Positions 15,297-21,546 of a DNA stretch of 26,700 bases are shown here, piece after piece. The stretch's first letter is position 1, and each line of letters opens with the position of its first letter. The DNA lies in the IMG/VR virus record IMGVR_UViG_3300035698_008359, positions 1 to 26,700 of that record; one strand, written 5' to 3'. The notes under the pieces were generated by a model that was not told the DNA's origin, did no database searches, and saw nothing but the letters and a program-made list of their open reading frames with translations. Position numbers and translations under genes: made by a program. The stretch is from a virus.

Positions 15297-16180
15297 AACA
15301 TACCCTCCCAATTGATATTAAAATGTTCTGGCTCGTATCCTAATTTTAATCTGGCCGCAATAATCGAAGCTTTAGAATCTTTTATATCGCAATCTCTATG
15401 TGGAAGAAATTCTATCGGCTTGTTATATTTCTCGGCAATCTCTTTAACACTTTTAGATTGACCGGTGCCAATATTATATGTTCCACTTTCGCTATCTTCT
15501 TTTAAGCAGCACTCTATCGCCTGAACAATATCACTAACATGAGTAAAATCTCTTTTACAGTCTCCGAATATCTCGATTTTATCTTTTTTATTAAACACAT
15601 CGAAAACATTTCCAGTATTACCTTGGCCATAAACATTAAAGAATCTCAAGTTGAAATACTCTAAGCCGTAGTGTATTCCGTACTGCTCAATCATTAATTC
15701 ACACATTCTTTTTGATGCTGCGTATGGCGAAAGACAATTACCTATAGATGATTCATGTTTCTGATCCGCGTCGTTGTCTCCGTAAACTGAAGAGGATGAG
15801 GCGAAAACTACCTTTCCTATATCGTTCTCTCTGGCAAAATCTAAAACTTCCATAGTGGAAACTACATTGTTTTTAAAAAAATCCTCTGGTTCTTTTATAG
15901 AATCTGGCACTGATTTACTGGCTGCGAGATGTACTATTGCATCTATGAATTTTGCATCGCGAGGACTAACAGTATTTAATCCGGAGTAAATACAGTAATT
16001 TTGTCCAATATTATAAATGTGTTGCTCAAACGTTTTGGGCCCCTCAAGGCCTTCGCTTAACTCTTTAATTCCTAAAAAGGGTTTTCGATCTAGCCCGACA
16101 ATGTCATGTCCCTCATGAAATAATTTATATACCAAGTGAGTCCCAATAAACCCACTGCACCCTGTTACTAAAATATTCAT
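15293..16180 (-). CDS. NAD-dependent nucleotide-sugar epimerase (extended SDR, GalE-like)
   Basis: The start was set at ATG 16180 (MNILVTGCSGFIGTHLVYKL, 295 aa) with AAGGAGAATTTAAT before it; a longer frame from 16234 adds 18 residues that do not belong to the fold. Motifs: TGCSGFIG (6-13), Asp after the second strand (GLDRKP), VHLAA, ASSSSVYG (Ser129-131), SPYAASK (catalytic Tyr153, Lys157), RFFNVYG and RDFTHVSDIVQAI. These define UDP-glucose 4-epimerase-type enzymes. Paired with the dehydrogenase it overlaps, a UDP-glucuronate/UDP-galacturonate route is an attractive guess. A candidate promoter lies about 20 bases upstream of the leader. Confidence 0.85.
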   Translation of the reverse strand: MNILVTGCSGFIGTHLVYKLFHEGHDIVGLDRKPFLGIKELSEGLEGPKTFEQHIYNIGQNYCIYSGLNTVSPRDAKFIDAIVHLAASKSVPDSIKEPEDFFKNNVVSTMEVLDFARENDIGKVVFASSSSVYGDNDADQKHESSIGNCLSPYAASKRMCELMIEQYGIHYGLEYFNLRFFNVYGQGNTGNVFDVFNKKDKIEIFGDCKRDFTHVSDIVQAIECCLKEDSESGTYNIGTGQSKSVKEIAEKYNKPIEFLPHRDCDIKDSKASIIAARLKLGYEPEHFNINWEGML

Positions 16181-16205
16181 ATTAAATTCTCCTTGTTGAA
16201 TCGGA

Positions 16206-16234
16206 AATATACCACAAATAAATCTGCTTTCCAA
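16206..16234 (-). promoter_or_regulatory. Leftward sigma-70-like promoter with extended -10
   Basis: On the minus strand TTGGAA (16234-16229) is followed by exactly 17 bases and TATATT (16211-16206), with TGG directly before the -10, an extended -10 signature. Transcription would start near 16199, about 20 bases before the epimerase ATG. It is the first promoter position after the direction switch at 16.2 kb and could drive the sugar-nucleotide and late genes. Confidence 0.6.
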
Positions 16235-16238
16235 TGCA

Positions 16239-16267
16239 TTGTATAACTTACATGGGCGTGATAATAT
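16239..16267 (+). promoter_or_regulatory. Weak rightward promoter candidate for the plus-strand operon
   Basis: TTGTAT (16239-16244), 17 bases, then TAATAT (16262-16267) lie upstream of the only plus-strand genes; GGAGG at 16277-16281 then serves the ATG at 16288. Matches to consensus are partial (3 of 6 and 4 of 6). The call relies mainly on the need for a promoter in the 107-bp divergent region. Confidence 0.35.
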
Positions 16268-16287
16268 TTAAAAAACGGAGGTTTTAA

Positions 16288-16800
16288 ATGAAAAGAACGC
16301 TAAGACTATGGACTTATCCAATTAAATTTGATCTTTGGTCATACCTTATAAGAAAAAGAACGGGTGGGTTAAGCTCTCATGTTATAAATGTTGACATAGA
16401 CTCAAGTGATTCTATGTGCTATGAGGCAATATTTAAGGGAGTAGTCGAGAGGCCGCTTTTCGAGTCATTAGAAGGCAAGCGCGTTGTGGCATATTGCTAT
16501 ATTAATATTACTGATGAGAATTATAAAAAATGGATAACATATCTAAAGGGAAGAGTGGGGTCTCCGTATTCTAAAACTGGAATATTTGGGAATCTATGCA
16601 GAATAACTGAATCTCTCGGTATAGGCAATAATGGAAATTCGAAACTTGTATGCTCTGAGTTATCTACTGCCGCAGATCAAGAAATAGGAGTATTAGACCT
16701 ATCTATAGATCAGGATTATGTAAACCCAAGGGAAAATAAAGAAATTCTAGATGACGCCGGGCAGACAGTTCATAGAAATTCATTATGGGATATGCCATGA
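16288..16800 (+). CDS. Permuted papain-fold hydrolase (NlpC/P60 superfamily, YiiX/YaeF-like)
   Basis: The 170-aa protein has the order His first, Cys second: GGLSSHVINVDIDSSDSMCY (His31) and, much later, GNSKLVCSELSTAADQEIGV (Cys122). This is typical of circularly permuted NlpC/P60 enzymes. Between them is KKWITYLKGRVGSPYSKTGIFGN, a segment common in this group (Y..lkgr.g.pY...g). Members act as amidases or peptidases on peptidoglycan or lipids. No signal peptide is seen. It has a strong GGAGG ribosome binding site and is coupled by ATGA to the lipoprotein gene. It could be the lysis enzyme of this phage or serve host-surface modification; the plus-strand placement apart from the late genes makes the role uncertain. 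Confidence 0.65.
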   Translation: MKRTLRLWTYPIKFDLWSYLIRKRTGGLSSHVINVDIDSSDSMCYEAIFKGVVERPLFESLEGKRVVAYCYINITDENYKKWITYLKGRVGSPYSKTGIFGNLCRITESLGIGNNGNSKLVCSELSTAADQEIGVLDLSIDQDYVNPRENKEILDDAGQTVHRNSLWDMP

Positions 16801-17183
16801 AAATAATAATTTTATTATTAGCGTTACTAATATCTTCTTGCTGGTATCGGGACAAGAAAAAATATCTGGTAGATAAATTGATAGATTCCGGCGTTAATTA
16901 TGTCATTTCTGAAGGTATATGCACAAATGAATCAGAGGTAAGAAAAGGAATGACTGAAGTCGGATACAAATGGGCCATTATCAGAGAAAAACAGGCGATA
17001 GATAATAAGGGAATAGCTGGCTCTGTCTGTAAAGGTTGCGGCAAATATATAATAAATAGATTCGAAAAAAAATATATAATTCCAGAAATGGGATGCAACA
17101 CCGAAAAATATAAAGAGTTAAAAGATAAGGGTATCAAGAAAATAGGCGAGACATGCGACGATGTTATAGACGCGGCTACTTAG
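16797..17183 (+). CDS. Small Cys-containing lipoprotein
   Basis: The start was set at the ATG at 16797, which overlaps the previous stop (ATGA), giving 128 aa: MKIIILLLALLISSCWYRDK. This is a lipoprotein signal peptide with ISS-C at the cleavage site, followed by a mature part with KGMTEVGYKWAIIREKQAID, VCKGCGKYIINRF and a charged helical C-terminus. Three or four Cys in the mature part could form disulfides, consistent with export. Phage lipoproteins of this size include outer-membrane spanins and superinfection-exclusion proteins. The pairing with a papain-fold enzyme fits lysis, but the separate plus-strand operon also fits a host-modifying gene. Its end overlaps the convergent gene by 8 bp. 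Confidence 0.65.
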   Translation: MKIIILLLALLISSCWYRDKKKYLVDKLIDSGVNYVISEGICTNESEVRKGMTEVGYKWAIIREKQAIDNKGIAGSVCKGCGKYIINRFEKKYIIPEMGCNTEKYKELKDKGIKKIGETCDDVIDAAT

Positions 17184-17418
17184 TTTTACTAAAAGTAAAC
17201 ATCTTTTTTATTGTTGTTTCAACATCTAAAGAGTTAAATCCTGACTTGTTTATTGCCTTTATGTTTCTACTTATTGTCATTTGACTCATTCCAGTTTTTA
17301 AAGACGCATCGTTTATAGATTCATATTCTACGCCGTCTATTATTATTCCAATGCTTCGCTCCTTGCTTACCCTTGCCGCGTTTTGTTTCCATCGGTCTAT
17401 ACCATCTATGTATTTCAT
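17176..17418 (-). CDS. NUMOD-like helix-turn-helix protein
   Basis: The start was set at ATG 17418, which overlaps the stop of the upstream zinc-finger gene (ATGA); the longer frame from 17442 has no better signal. The 80-aa protein MKYIDGIDRWKQNAARVSKE contains GVEYESINDASLKTGMSQMTISRNIKAINKSG (about residues 28-59). This resembles the NUMOD1-type DNA-binding repeats (…S..eAa…tGis…I.r..k…) found at the C-terminus of homing endonucleases. No nuclease motif is present. Together with the upstream zinc-finger gene it may represent the DNA-binding parts of a homing-type endonuclease without the catalytic part, or a small regulator. Its 3' end overlaps the lipoprotein gene tail to tail. Confidence 0.6.
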   Translation of the reverse strand: MKYIDGIDRWKQNAARVSKERSIGIIIDGVEYESINDASLKTGMSQMTISRNIKAINKSGFNSLDVETTIKKMFTFSKTK

Positions 17419-17687
17419 ACAGCAGCCCCGCATTTTATACAATTTTTCTTCATACTGTCTCTTGAGTTTCCACAGCCTCCTACTTTTCTTTTATAATTTA
17501 TAGATTTACACTTTTTGCAAATAAAATATTTGTCAGGATTAACTTTAATGTCTCTTTTTTTGAAATCCTTCTCTTGAGTAATACAATAACATTTCTTACA
17601 AACACTATTTAGACCATCGGAAGAGTCGATTCTTCTGTAAAATTCCGTAAAGTCTTTATTTTCTCCGCATATTCTACATTTCTTCAT
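17415..17687 (-). CDS. Four-CxxC zinc-finger protein
   Basis: The 90-aa protein begins MKKCRICGENKDFTEFYRRI and has CxxC pairs at residues 4-7, 30-33, 57-60 and 83-86, plus Cys72. The first half (CRICGENKDFTEFYRRI..DGLNSVCKKC) is the zinc-binding module common at the N-terminus of phage HNH-type proteins. The second half repeats the pattern as a second zinc finger. No HNH catalytic residues are visible. A GGAG lies upstream of the ATG. It is coupled to the helix-turn-helix gene by ATGA. A DNA- or RNA-binding role is likely from the zinc fingers; more cannot be said. Confidence 0.65.
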   Translation of the reverse strand: MKKCRICGENKDFTEFYRRIDSSDGLNSVCKKCYCITQEKDFKKRDIKVNPDKYFICKKCKSINYKRKVGGCGNSRDSMKKNCIKCGAAV

Positions 17688-17725
17688 TTTTTGACTCCGT
17701 CTGTTAATTTATATAAAATATAAAC

Positions 17726-17778
17726 ATGTGTCTCATTACACATTAGGCAGCTTTACTCAAGGATGAGTCGAGCTGTCT
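17726..17778. repeat. Two adjacent perfect or near-perfect inverted repeats
   Basis: ATGTGT-(6)-ACACAT at 17726-17743 abuts a second dyad at 17745-17778: AGGCAGCT, two bases, ACTCA, loop AGGA, TGAGT, two bases, AGCTGTCT. The second pairs over 8 bp (one G-U) plus 5 bp with a 2x2 internal loop. Neither is followed by a U-tract in the leftward direction, so they are not typical terminators. They fill half of the 195-bp gap between the methyltransferase and the zinc-finger gene and could be protein-binding sites or structured leader RNA. Confidence 0.6.
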
Positions 17779-17797
17779 TAATTGATTAAATCTCTCC

Positions 17798-17828
17798 TGT
17801 ATAAATCCCGTTACTATTGTATAAATCC
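17798..17828. repeat. 20-bp-spaced direct repeat TGTATAAATCC
   Basis: TGTATAAATCC occurs at 17798-17808 and 17818-17828, each followed by a CGTTA(C/T)TAT-like sequence, so the two units are about 19-20 bp long and lie two helical turns apart. They are in the same gap as the two dyads. Two sites on the same face of the helix suggest cooperative binding of a regulator. Confidence 0.5.
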
Positions 17829-17882
17829 TCGTTATTATCGCCTATATGGCATAAATTGTGCGTAAATTATCACTTAATTATT

Positions 17883-18641
17883 TTAATCACTTACTTTATT
17901 TTCTGGGGTTTCGGTTGGTATATGATTTTCGATTCTATCCTTCGCAATTTGAAAATATTTATCATCCTTTTCTATTCCAATAAATTTTCTATTTAAATTC
18001 TTACAGGCCACACCGGTTGATCCGCTGCCCATTGTGAAATCTAAAACGGTTTCGTTTTCAAGAGTGTAAGTTTTGATTAAGTACTCTAATAGTGTCACTG
18101 GTTTTTGCGTTGGATGAAAACCAACTTCACATATAAATTTTTGCCAAGAAGACGGCACTCGCAAATTAGTGAGAGTTATATCTCTCACCTTAAATGATCC
18201 ATAGTTATCCGTTTTCCCTCCCTTATCTCTTTGCTTTGCTCCGGCTAACCTCTTCCCACCGCCCGTTCGTTCTTGCATTTGCTTATTATATGTCCATTTA
18301 CCTTTGCTAAATATAGCTACCGCCTCATGCTCCTTCATTGGCTCCCTAACGGTGTTGGCAAAATTACTCCCTCTGTTTTTTATCCATATCCACTCATGCT
18401 TAAACATTTTTACATTGCTCATAATGAGTGCGGATGAAAATGGTTGCGAGCAGTGAAGAGCAATAATGCCTGTGTTTTTTACTATCCTATCTAGTTGCTC
18501 CCACATCGATTTAAAAGGTATGACAGAATCCCATTTACACCGAGTTATGCCATAAGGCGGATCACATAAAACCATATCAATAGAATTATCTGGAATATCT
18601 TTCATTAATTCTAAGCAATCGCCATGTAATAATTTTATCAA
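17883..18641 (-). CDS. Orphan DNA methyltransferase, beta class (N6-adenine/N4-cytosine)
   Basis: The 252-aa protein begins MIKLLHGDCLELMKDIPDNS and has the catalytic motif CDPPYG (residues 26-31) ahead of the SAM-binding motif DFTMGSGSTGVA (201-212), the order of beta-class enzymes. HPTQKP (176-181) is also typical of the N6_N4_Mtase family. It would transfer methyl groups from SAM to the amino group of adenine or cytosine. No restriction endonuclease is adjacent, so protection of phage DNA against host restriction or regulation is likely. The recognition sequence cannot be deduced. AAAGGAG gives a strong ribosome binding site within a leader sequence repeated before the next gene. Confidence 0.88.
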   Translation of the reverse strand: MIKLLHGDCLELMKDIPDNSIDMVLCDPPYGITRCKWDSVIPFKSMWEQLDRIVKNTGIIALHCSQPFSSALIMSNVKMFKHEWIWIKNRGSNFANTVREPMKEHEAVAIFSKGKWTYNKQMQERTGGGKRLAGAKQRDKGGKTDNYGSFKVRDITLTNLRVPSSWQKFICEVGFHPTQKPVTLLEYLIKTYTLENETVLDFTMGSGSTGVACKNLNRKFIGIEKDDKYFQIAKDRIENHIPTETPENKVSD

Positions 18642-18647
18642 CTTAAC

Positions 18648-18908
18648 TCCTTTGTCGTAGTAGTCTAATTTATTAATAACATTTCGTGATACTTATCAGT
18701 TCCAAAACCGTCGCCGTCGCCCATTTCTACAAAGTCAATCCTGAAACCAGAAACGTCTACAACATTAAAGCAATCATTATATTTTTCACTCGCCGCCTTT
18801 AAATCAATTGAAACCTTTAATCTTTTTTTAGGGTTCTCATTATCTATTTTTTGCAGCTTTTTAATTAATTGTTTTAATGTCACTTTTAATCCTTTGTCGC
18901 AGTAGTCT
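18648..18908 (-). repeat. Duplicated gene-leader sequence AGACTACTRCGACAAAGGA
   Basis: The 19-bp sequence occurs at 18666-18648 and 18908-18890 (minus strand), differing by one base (A or G at R). Both copies end with the AAAGGA ribosome binding site of the gene that follows (methyltransferase and the 72-aa gene). This looks like a duplicated leader or a recombination junction used when small genes were inserted. Confidence 0.65.
18665..18883 (-). CDS. Hypothetical 72-aa protein
   Basis: The protein starts at GTG 18883: MTLKQLIKKLQKIDNENPKK, then RLKVSIDLKAASEKYNDCFNVVDVSGFRIDFVEMGDGDGFGTDKYHEMLLIN. The first 20 residues form a basic helix; the rest is strand-like with an acidic Gly/Asp loop. 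The pattern (helical start, then VxIxxxx, ending in a short strand) recalls small phage proteins of unknown function near methyltransferase genes. The ribosome binding site AAAGGA lies in the repeated leader. Function not recognised. Confidence 0.65.
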   Translation of the reverse strand: MTLKQLIKKLQKIDNENPKKRLKVSIDLKAASEKYNDCFNVVDVSGFRIDFVEMGDGDGFGTDKYHEMLLIN

Positions 18909-18913
18909 TTTAT

Positions 18914-18943
18914 CCTACCGATTCACTTAGTGTCGGTGGTAGG
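18914..18943. other. Long hairpin between two small genes
   Basis: CCTA-CCGA, two bases, CACT, one base, AGTG-TCGG, three-base bulge, TAGG forms a 12-bp interrupted stem between the stop at 18953 and the start at 18883. T-runs follow it only in the plus direction (TTTT at 18944), whereas the genes read leftward, so it is more likely a processing or regulatory structure than a terminator for them. Confidence 0.45.
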
Positions 18944-18952
18944 TTTTAGTAG

Positions 18953-19432
18953 TTATATTTCTTCGGAATCCGCTAACGCTTTTCGAGCTATACCCGCAAA
19001 AGCATCACTGTCAAATTCTGTGACGCTGCCTTTAATTTTAAAAAGGTCAAATATATCCAAGTATATATCGTTAGAGTCGAAAGGTTCTCCGGCGTAATGC
19101 CTTACCACCTCTTTGTATTTCTTTTTTTCAGCTTCTAGCTTGTCGATTTCCTTGCTTTGAAAATACTCCCTCTGCTTAACTACCCCTAAACAACGTTCAT
19201 CATCATCGAGCATACCCCTTAGTTCTTCGATCTTAGCCTCTAACTCATCTCTTTTCCTAGCATTGAATCTCTTATCGATTCGCCGTTCATGCTTTAGTTT
19301 CTCGTTATTAGCTTTTAGCTTGTCGATTTTTTCAGCCATAGCGAATACGTTCGGAGCAGGGAAACTTCTTTCGAAAGCCCAGTCCTTGCCAAACTCTTTA
19401 ATCATTATGTCTTGCCAATCCTCTTTACTCAT
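18953..19432 (-). CDS. Hypothetical coiled-coil protein
   Basis: The 159-aa protein has a short N-terminal domain (MSKEDWQDIMIKEFGKDWAF), then two coiled-coil stretches (AEKIDKLKANNEKLKHERRIDKRFNARKRDELEAKIEELRGML and QREYFQSKEIDKLEAEKKKYKEVV) and an acidic C-terminus (FDSNDIYLDIFDLF ... FAGIARKALADSEEI). The two IDKL segments are encoded by nearly identical DNA and recur in the upstream gene, suggesting local duplication. The start overlaps the previous stop (ATGA). No enzyme motif is present. Confidence 0.7.
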   Translation of the reverse strand: MSKEDWQDIMIKEFGKDWAFERSFPAPNVFAMAEKIDKLKANNEKLKHERRIDKRFNARKRDELEAKIEELRGMLDDDERCLGVVKQREYFQSKEIDKLEAEKKKYKEVVRHYAGEPFDSNDIYLDIFDLFKIKGSVTEFDSDAFAGIARKALADSEEI

Positions 19433-19542
19433 CTCTCATCCATTAATGCTTTTATTAGATTTTGGTAAACAGGCTTTCTAGTTGTTTTCCCTTTTATGTC
19501 TTCCGCTGCTTGCCTTATGACAGCTTTTAGCTTGTCGATTTT
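19131..19542 (-). repeat. Three copies of a 20-bp sequence encoding KIDKLKA
   Basis: GCTTTTAGCTTGTCGATTTT (plus strand) occurs exactly at 19311-19330 and 19523-19542, and with two differences at 19131-19150. All are read in the same frame as IDKL(K/E)A within coiled coils of two adjacent genes. This indicates recent duplication of coiled-coil segments or gene conversion. Confidence 0.7.
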
Positions 19543-19662
19543 ATCCTCTAACTCTTGAATATAAATACCATTCGGTTCTATTCTCTTTCCGCAATCTTTA
19601 TTAATACAATTGTCGTGATATGGCGACGGTGACGGTATTCTGCATTTGCAATAGTCAATCAT
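19429..19662 (-). CDS. Hypothetical small Cys-containing coiled-coil protein
   Basis: The 77-aa protein MIDYCKCRIPSPSPYHDNCI begins with a Cys cluster (C5, C7, C19, C24) that could bind zinc, followed by one coiled-coil helix (IYIQELEDKIDKLKAVIRQAAEDI). It ends KALMDER. Both its start and its end overlap neighbours by ATGA, and the same 16-base junction AATGGATGAGAGATGA occurs at both ends. It probably shares ancestry with the coiled coil of the next gene. Function not known. Confidence 0.65.
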   Translation of the reverse strand: MIDYCKCRIPSPSPYHDNCINKDCGKRIEPNGIYIQELEDKIDKLKAVIRQAAEDIKGKTTRKPVYQNLIKALMDER

Positions 19663-19772
19663 CTCTCATCCATTTCTACCGGAAGATCAATGCTGTAGCC
19701 GCAATCGTTTTCTATTTTATCCTCAAGCCACATTTTTAAATCAGTAATAAATTTTAAAATAATTTCTTCCAT
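19659..19772 (-). CDS. Hypothetical 37-aa protein
   Basis: An ATG at 19772 preceded by AGAGG encodes MEEIILKFITDLKMWLEDKI followed by ENDCGYSIDLPVEMDER. It is an acidic, mainly helical peptide and ends in TGA overlapping the next ATG. The last residues and the stop region are identical in DNA to the end of the next gene (16 bases). The gene fills an otherwise unexplained 110-bp gap. Confidence 0.6.
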   Translation of the reverse strand: MEEIILKFITDLKMWLEDKIENDCGYSIDLPVEMDER

Positions 19773-19805
19773 AGTTAAAACCTCTACTTTTTTGATTGGT
19801 TGTTA

Positions 19806-19892
19806 TTATTCTACTCTCATGAAAACTTCATCTTCTGGTAATCCGCAATCTTTTATCCATTCGCTATATGATCTATTGCACTCTTCTGTCAC
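19806..19892 (-). CDS. Possible 28-aa protein, doubtful
   Basis: A GTG at 19892 opens MTEECNRSYSEWIKDCGLPE followed by DEVFMRVE and a double TAA. The reading frame extends upstream to 19972 without a stop but offers no better start, and the Shine-Dalgarno signal is weak. The sequence looks protein-like (amphipathic, Trp and Cys). It may be the remnant of a gene cut off by the phosphoesterase end, or a real micro-gene. Confidence 0.35.
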   Translation of the reverse strand: MTEECNRSYSEWIKDCGLPEDEVFMRVE

Positions 19893-19900
19893 TAAAAGTC

Positions 19901-20428
19901 TTAGTTTTTTAATATCCCTACCTCGTAATGTTTTCCTTCTAAAATTTCTGCCACTTCTCTTAGTTTTTCATGCGCTACTGGAACTCCATTGAGGCCTTCA
20001 ACTGAAACAGAAATTCTGTCTCTACAAAATGATTTACACATTAAAGGCGAATGATCGTGGGCGTTAATATTTATCCTGCCTCTTGTGTTTAAAATTGGAG
20101 CATGAGACAACCACATTCCTTTATATTTTACGAGGCCGCGAACTTTATTAAAAACAGATAAATATTGAGCCATTGGAAAATTGTCATGATTGCCCATTAT
20201 TAAATGTTTTACTCCGTTTAATTTTCTTACTAATTGTATTCCTTCTCTGGAAAAAGAAACATCTCCGTGAACCCAAGTTACATCCTGTTTTGTGACAACA
20301 CTATTCCATTGATTAATTATCCAGTTATTATGCTCTTCTACTGTTTTTGTGTCTCCCCTGAATCCCTTAGAAAGAGTGGTGATATTTTTATGGTCAAAAT
20401 GTAAATCACCTATGTGAAAAACTGTCAT
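19901..20428 (-). CDS. Metallophosphoesterase, phage type
   Basis: The 175-aa protein MTVFHIGDLHFDHKNITTLS has Asp8 and His10 of the first metal site, WVHGDVSF (Asp56), IMGNHDNF (Asn80/His81), MWLSHAPI (His109) and INAHDHS (His124, His126) replacing the usual GHxH. This set is complete for two-metal catalysis. It belongs to the short phosphoesterases often found among phage early genes, with unknown substrate (nucleotides, cyclic dinucleotides or RNA ends are possibilities). It is distinct from the 253-aa protein at 13.5 kb. Confidence 0.85.
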   Translation of the reverse strand: MTVFHIGDLHFDHKNITTLSKGFRGDTKTVEEHNNWIINQWNSVVTKQDVTWVHGDVSFSREGIQLVRKLNGVKHLIMGNHDNFPMAQYLSVFNKVRGLVKYKGMWLSHAPILNTRGRININAHDHSPLMCKSFCRDRISVSVEGLNGVPVAHEKLREVAEILEGKHYEVGILKN

Positions 20429-20444
20429 GTTGATTCCTTTTTTG

Positions 20445-21128
20445 TTATTCTTCTTTTTCTATGTATTCGTAATTTTCGTTTACTAATTTGTAATATTTTC
20501 TTGAATCAGGATTTAATTCAAAAGATAGCTCGAAAGCGTCTCTTGTTCTGGCCTCTATTTCCCTAGAAAAACAAACGGCATTTTTTATTTTAAATGTTCC
20601 CACGTTACTCCCGGTGTCTTCATCAGCAAACTTGTATATGAATTTCACATCCGGGAATGATATTGACAGGGTTACGACTAGTTTAGGAACACCACTCCAT
20701 GCGGTTTGAAAATATATAGAGTTTTCAGTATCGCGACTATCGGGAACAGAGTAGGCGTTCCACTTTGTACCCCAATTCTCTCTGCACCAACCATGCCATG
20801 TAGTGTGGCCATATAGTTTTTTATTTACCTCGTATTGCAATCCTAGTTCTCTGCTCTTCTTTTTGTTTTCCTCGTTAAGTTCGTTAAATCTTTTGTGTAT
20901 TTCATCATGTCCCAGCCGAGAACTTTCAGAATCTCCATAAAGAATATATTGACCCATCTCTCCGTAACTTCCACTTTCAATACTTAAAGATTCTGGCATA
21001 AGAATTATATTATTAAAGTCTATTGTTATTTTTTCTCCCTTAATTTCACCTGATAAAAATTCTTTTACTTTTAATACTTGATCTTTATCCCCTATCATTT
21101 CTAATTTACTTGTCACATGATTTGGCAT
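20445..21128 (-). CDS. Api92-like ferredoxin-fold protein
   Basis: The 227-aa protein starts MPNHVTSKLEMIGDKDQVLK and contains ILMPESL, then LYGHTTWHGWCRENWGTKWNAY (about residues 109-130), FQTAWSGVPKLVVTLSISFPDVKFIYKFADEDTGSNVGTF. These blocks are the hallmark of the Api92-like (DUF1281-related) family, common on phages and integrative elements. Two ferredoxin-like subdomains are known for this group; the biochemical role is not established. It sits with resolvase and phosphoesterase genes in the early region. The start follows the family N-terminus exactly. Confidence 0.8.
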   Translation of the reverse strand: MPNHVTSKLEMIGDKDQVLKVKEFLSGEIKGEKITIDFNNIILMPESLSIESGSYGEMGQYILYGDSESSRLGHDEIHKRFNELNEENKKKSRELGLQYEVNKKLYGHTTWHGWCRENWGTKWNAYSVPDSRDTENSIYFQTAWSGVPKLVVTLSISFPDVKFIYKFADEDTGSNVGTFKIKNAVCFSREIEARTRDAFELSFELNPDSRKYYKLVNENYEYIEKEE

Positions 21129-21155
21129 TTATCTCTCCCTAGTTATAAGTTATTG

Positions 21156-21545
21156 TTAAAACTCTTCTACAAAAATTTCAACTCTTGGGTTAACTTTATC
21201 TTTCGCTCCGTAAATATATCTGGCCTCTGGTATAAAATCGACAGTATCTTTTTCAATACATCCGTTATTAACTAAACAGTCAGCAAAAAATTTATGTTGT
21301 ATTGCACAATAATTATCTAGATCTGTTCCATTTCTTTCGGGATAATAAACGAACGTTAAATTGGCTTTGCTTACCTTAAAACCTTTCACGAGAGGGGTCA
21401 TATATCGATTGTAAGCCTTTTTTATACCGTTATTAGTCTGATAGTGCCAATTCCTGTATTTATTAACAGAGAGGGGATATTTCTTACCTGTCAATTTTTT
21501 GGCAAGTTTTATGTGTAACGGTGCAATAACATGTAATACTTTCAT
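21156..21545 (-). CDS. RusA-like Holliday junction resolvase
   Basis: The 129-aa protein has NKYRNWHYQTNNGIKKAY at residues 28-45 and the acidic core TDLDNYCAIQHKFFADCLVNNGCIEKDT (74-101, with Asp75, Asp77, Asp89 and Asp100), then a C-terminal strand RVEIFVEEF. This is the RusA arrangement: D.DN..K...D.L....i..D. RusA enzymes cut four-way junctions with two metal-bound Asp residues. In phages they resolve replication and recombination intermediates before packaging. The length (about 120) is normal for the family. Confidence 0.8.
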   Translation of the reverse strand: MKVLHVIAPLHIKLAKKLTGKKYPLSVNKYRNWHYQTNNGIKKAYNRYMTPLVKGFKVSKANLTFVYYPERNGTDLDNYCAIQHKFFADCLVNNGCIEKDTVDFIPEARYIYGAKDKVNPRVEIFVEEF

Positions 21546-21546
21546 T

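Noticed and set aside
15297-15311. TTG start for the dehydrogenase at 15311
   Set aside because: It would place the strong GGGAGGG site inside the coding sequence; the ATG at 15296 has correct spacing and stop/start overlap.
16898-17137. 79-aa minus-strand frame opposite the lipoprotein gene
   Set aside because: Antisense shadow of a gene with a clear lipoprotein signal and coupling.
17798-17826. TGTATAAAT motifs as rightward extended -10 promoters
   Set aside because: No -35 at suitable distance and they would transcribe antisense through the methyltransferase; treated as direct repeats.
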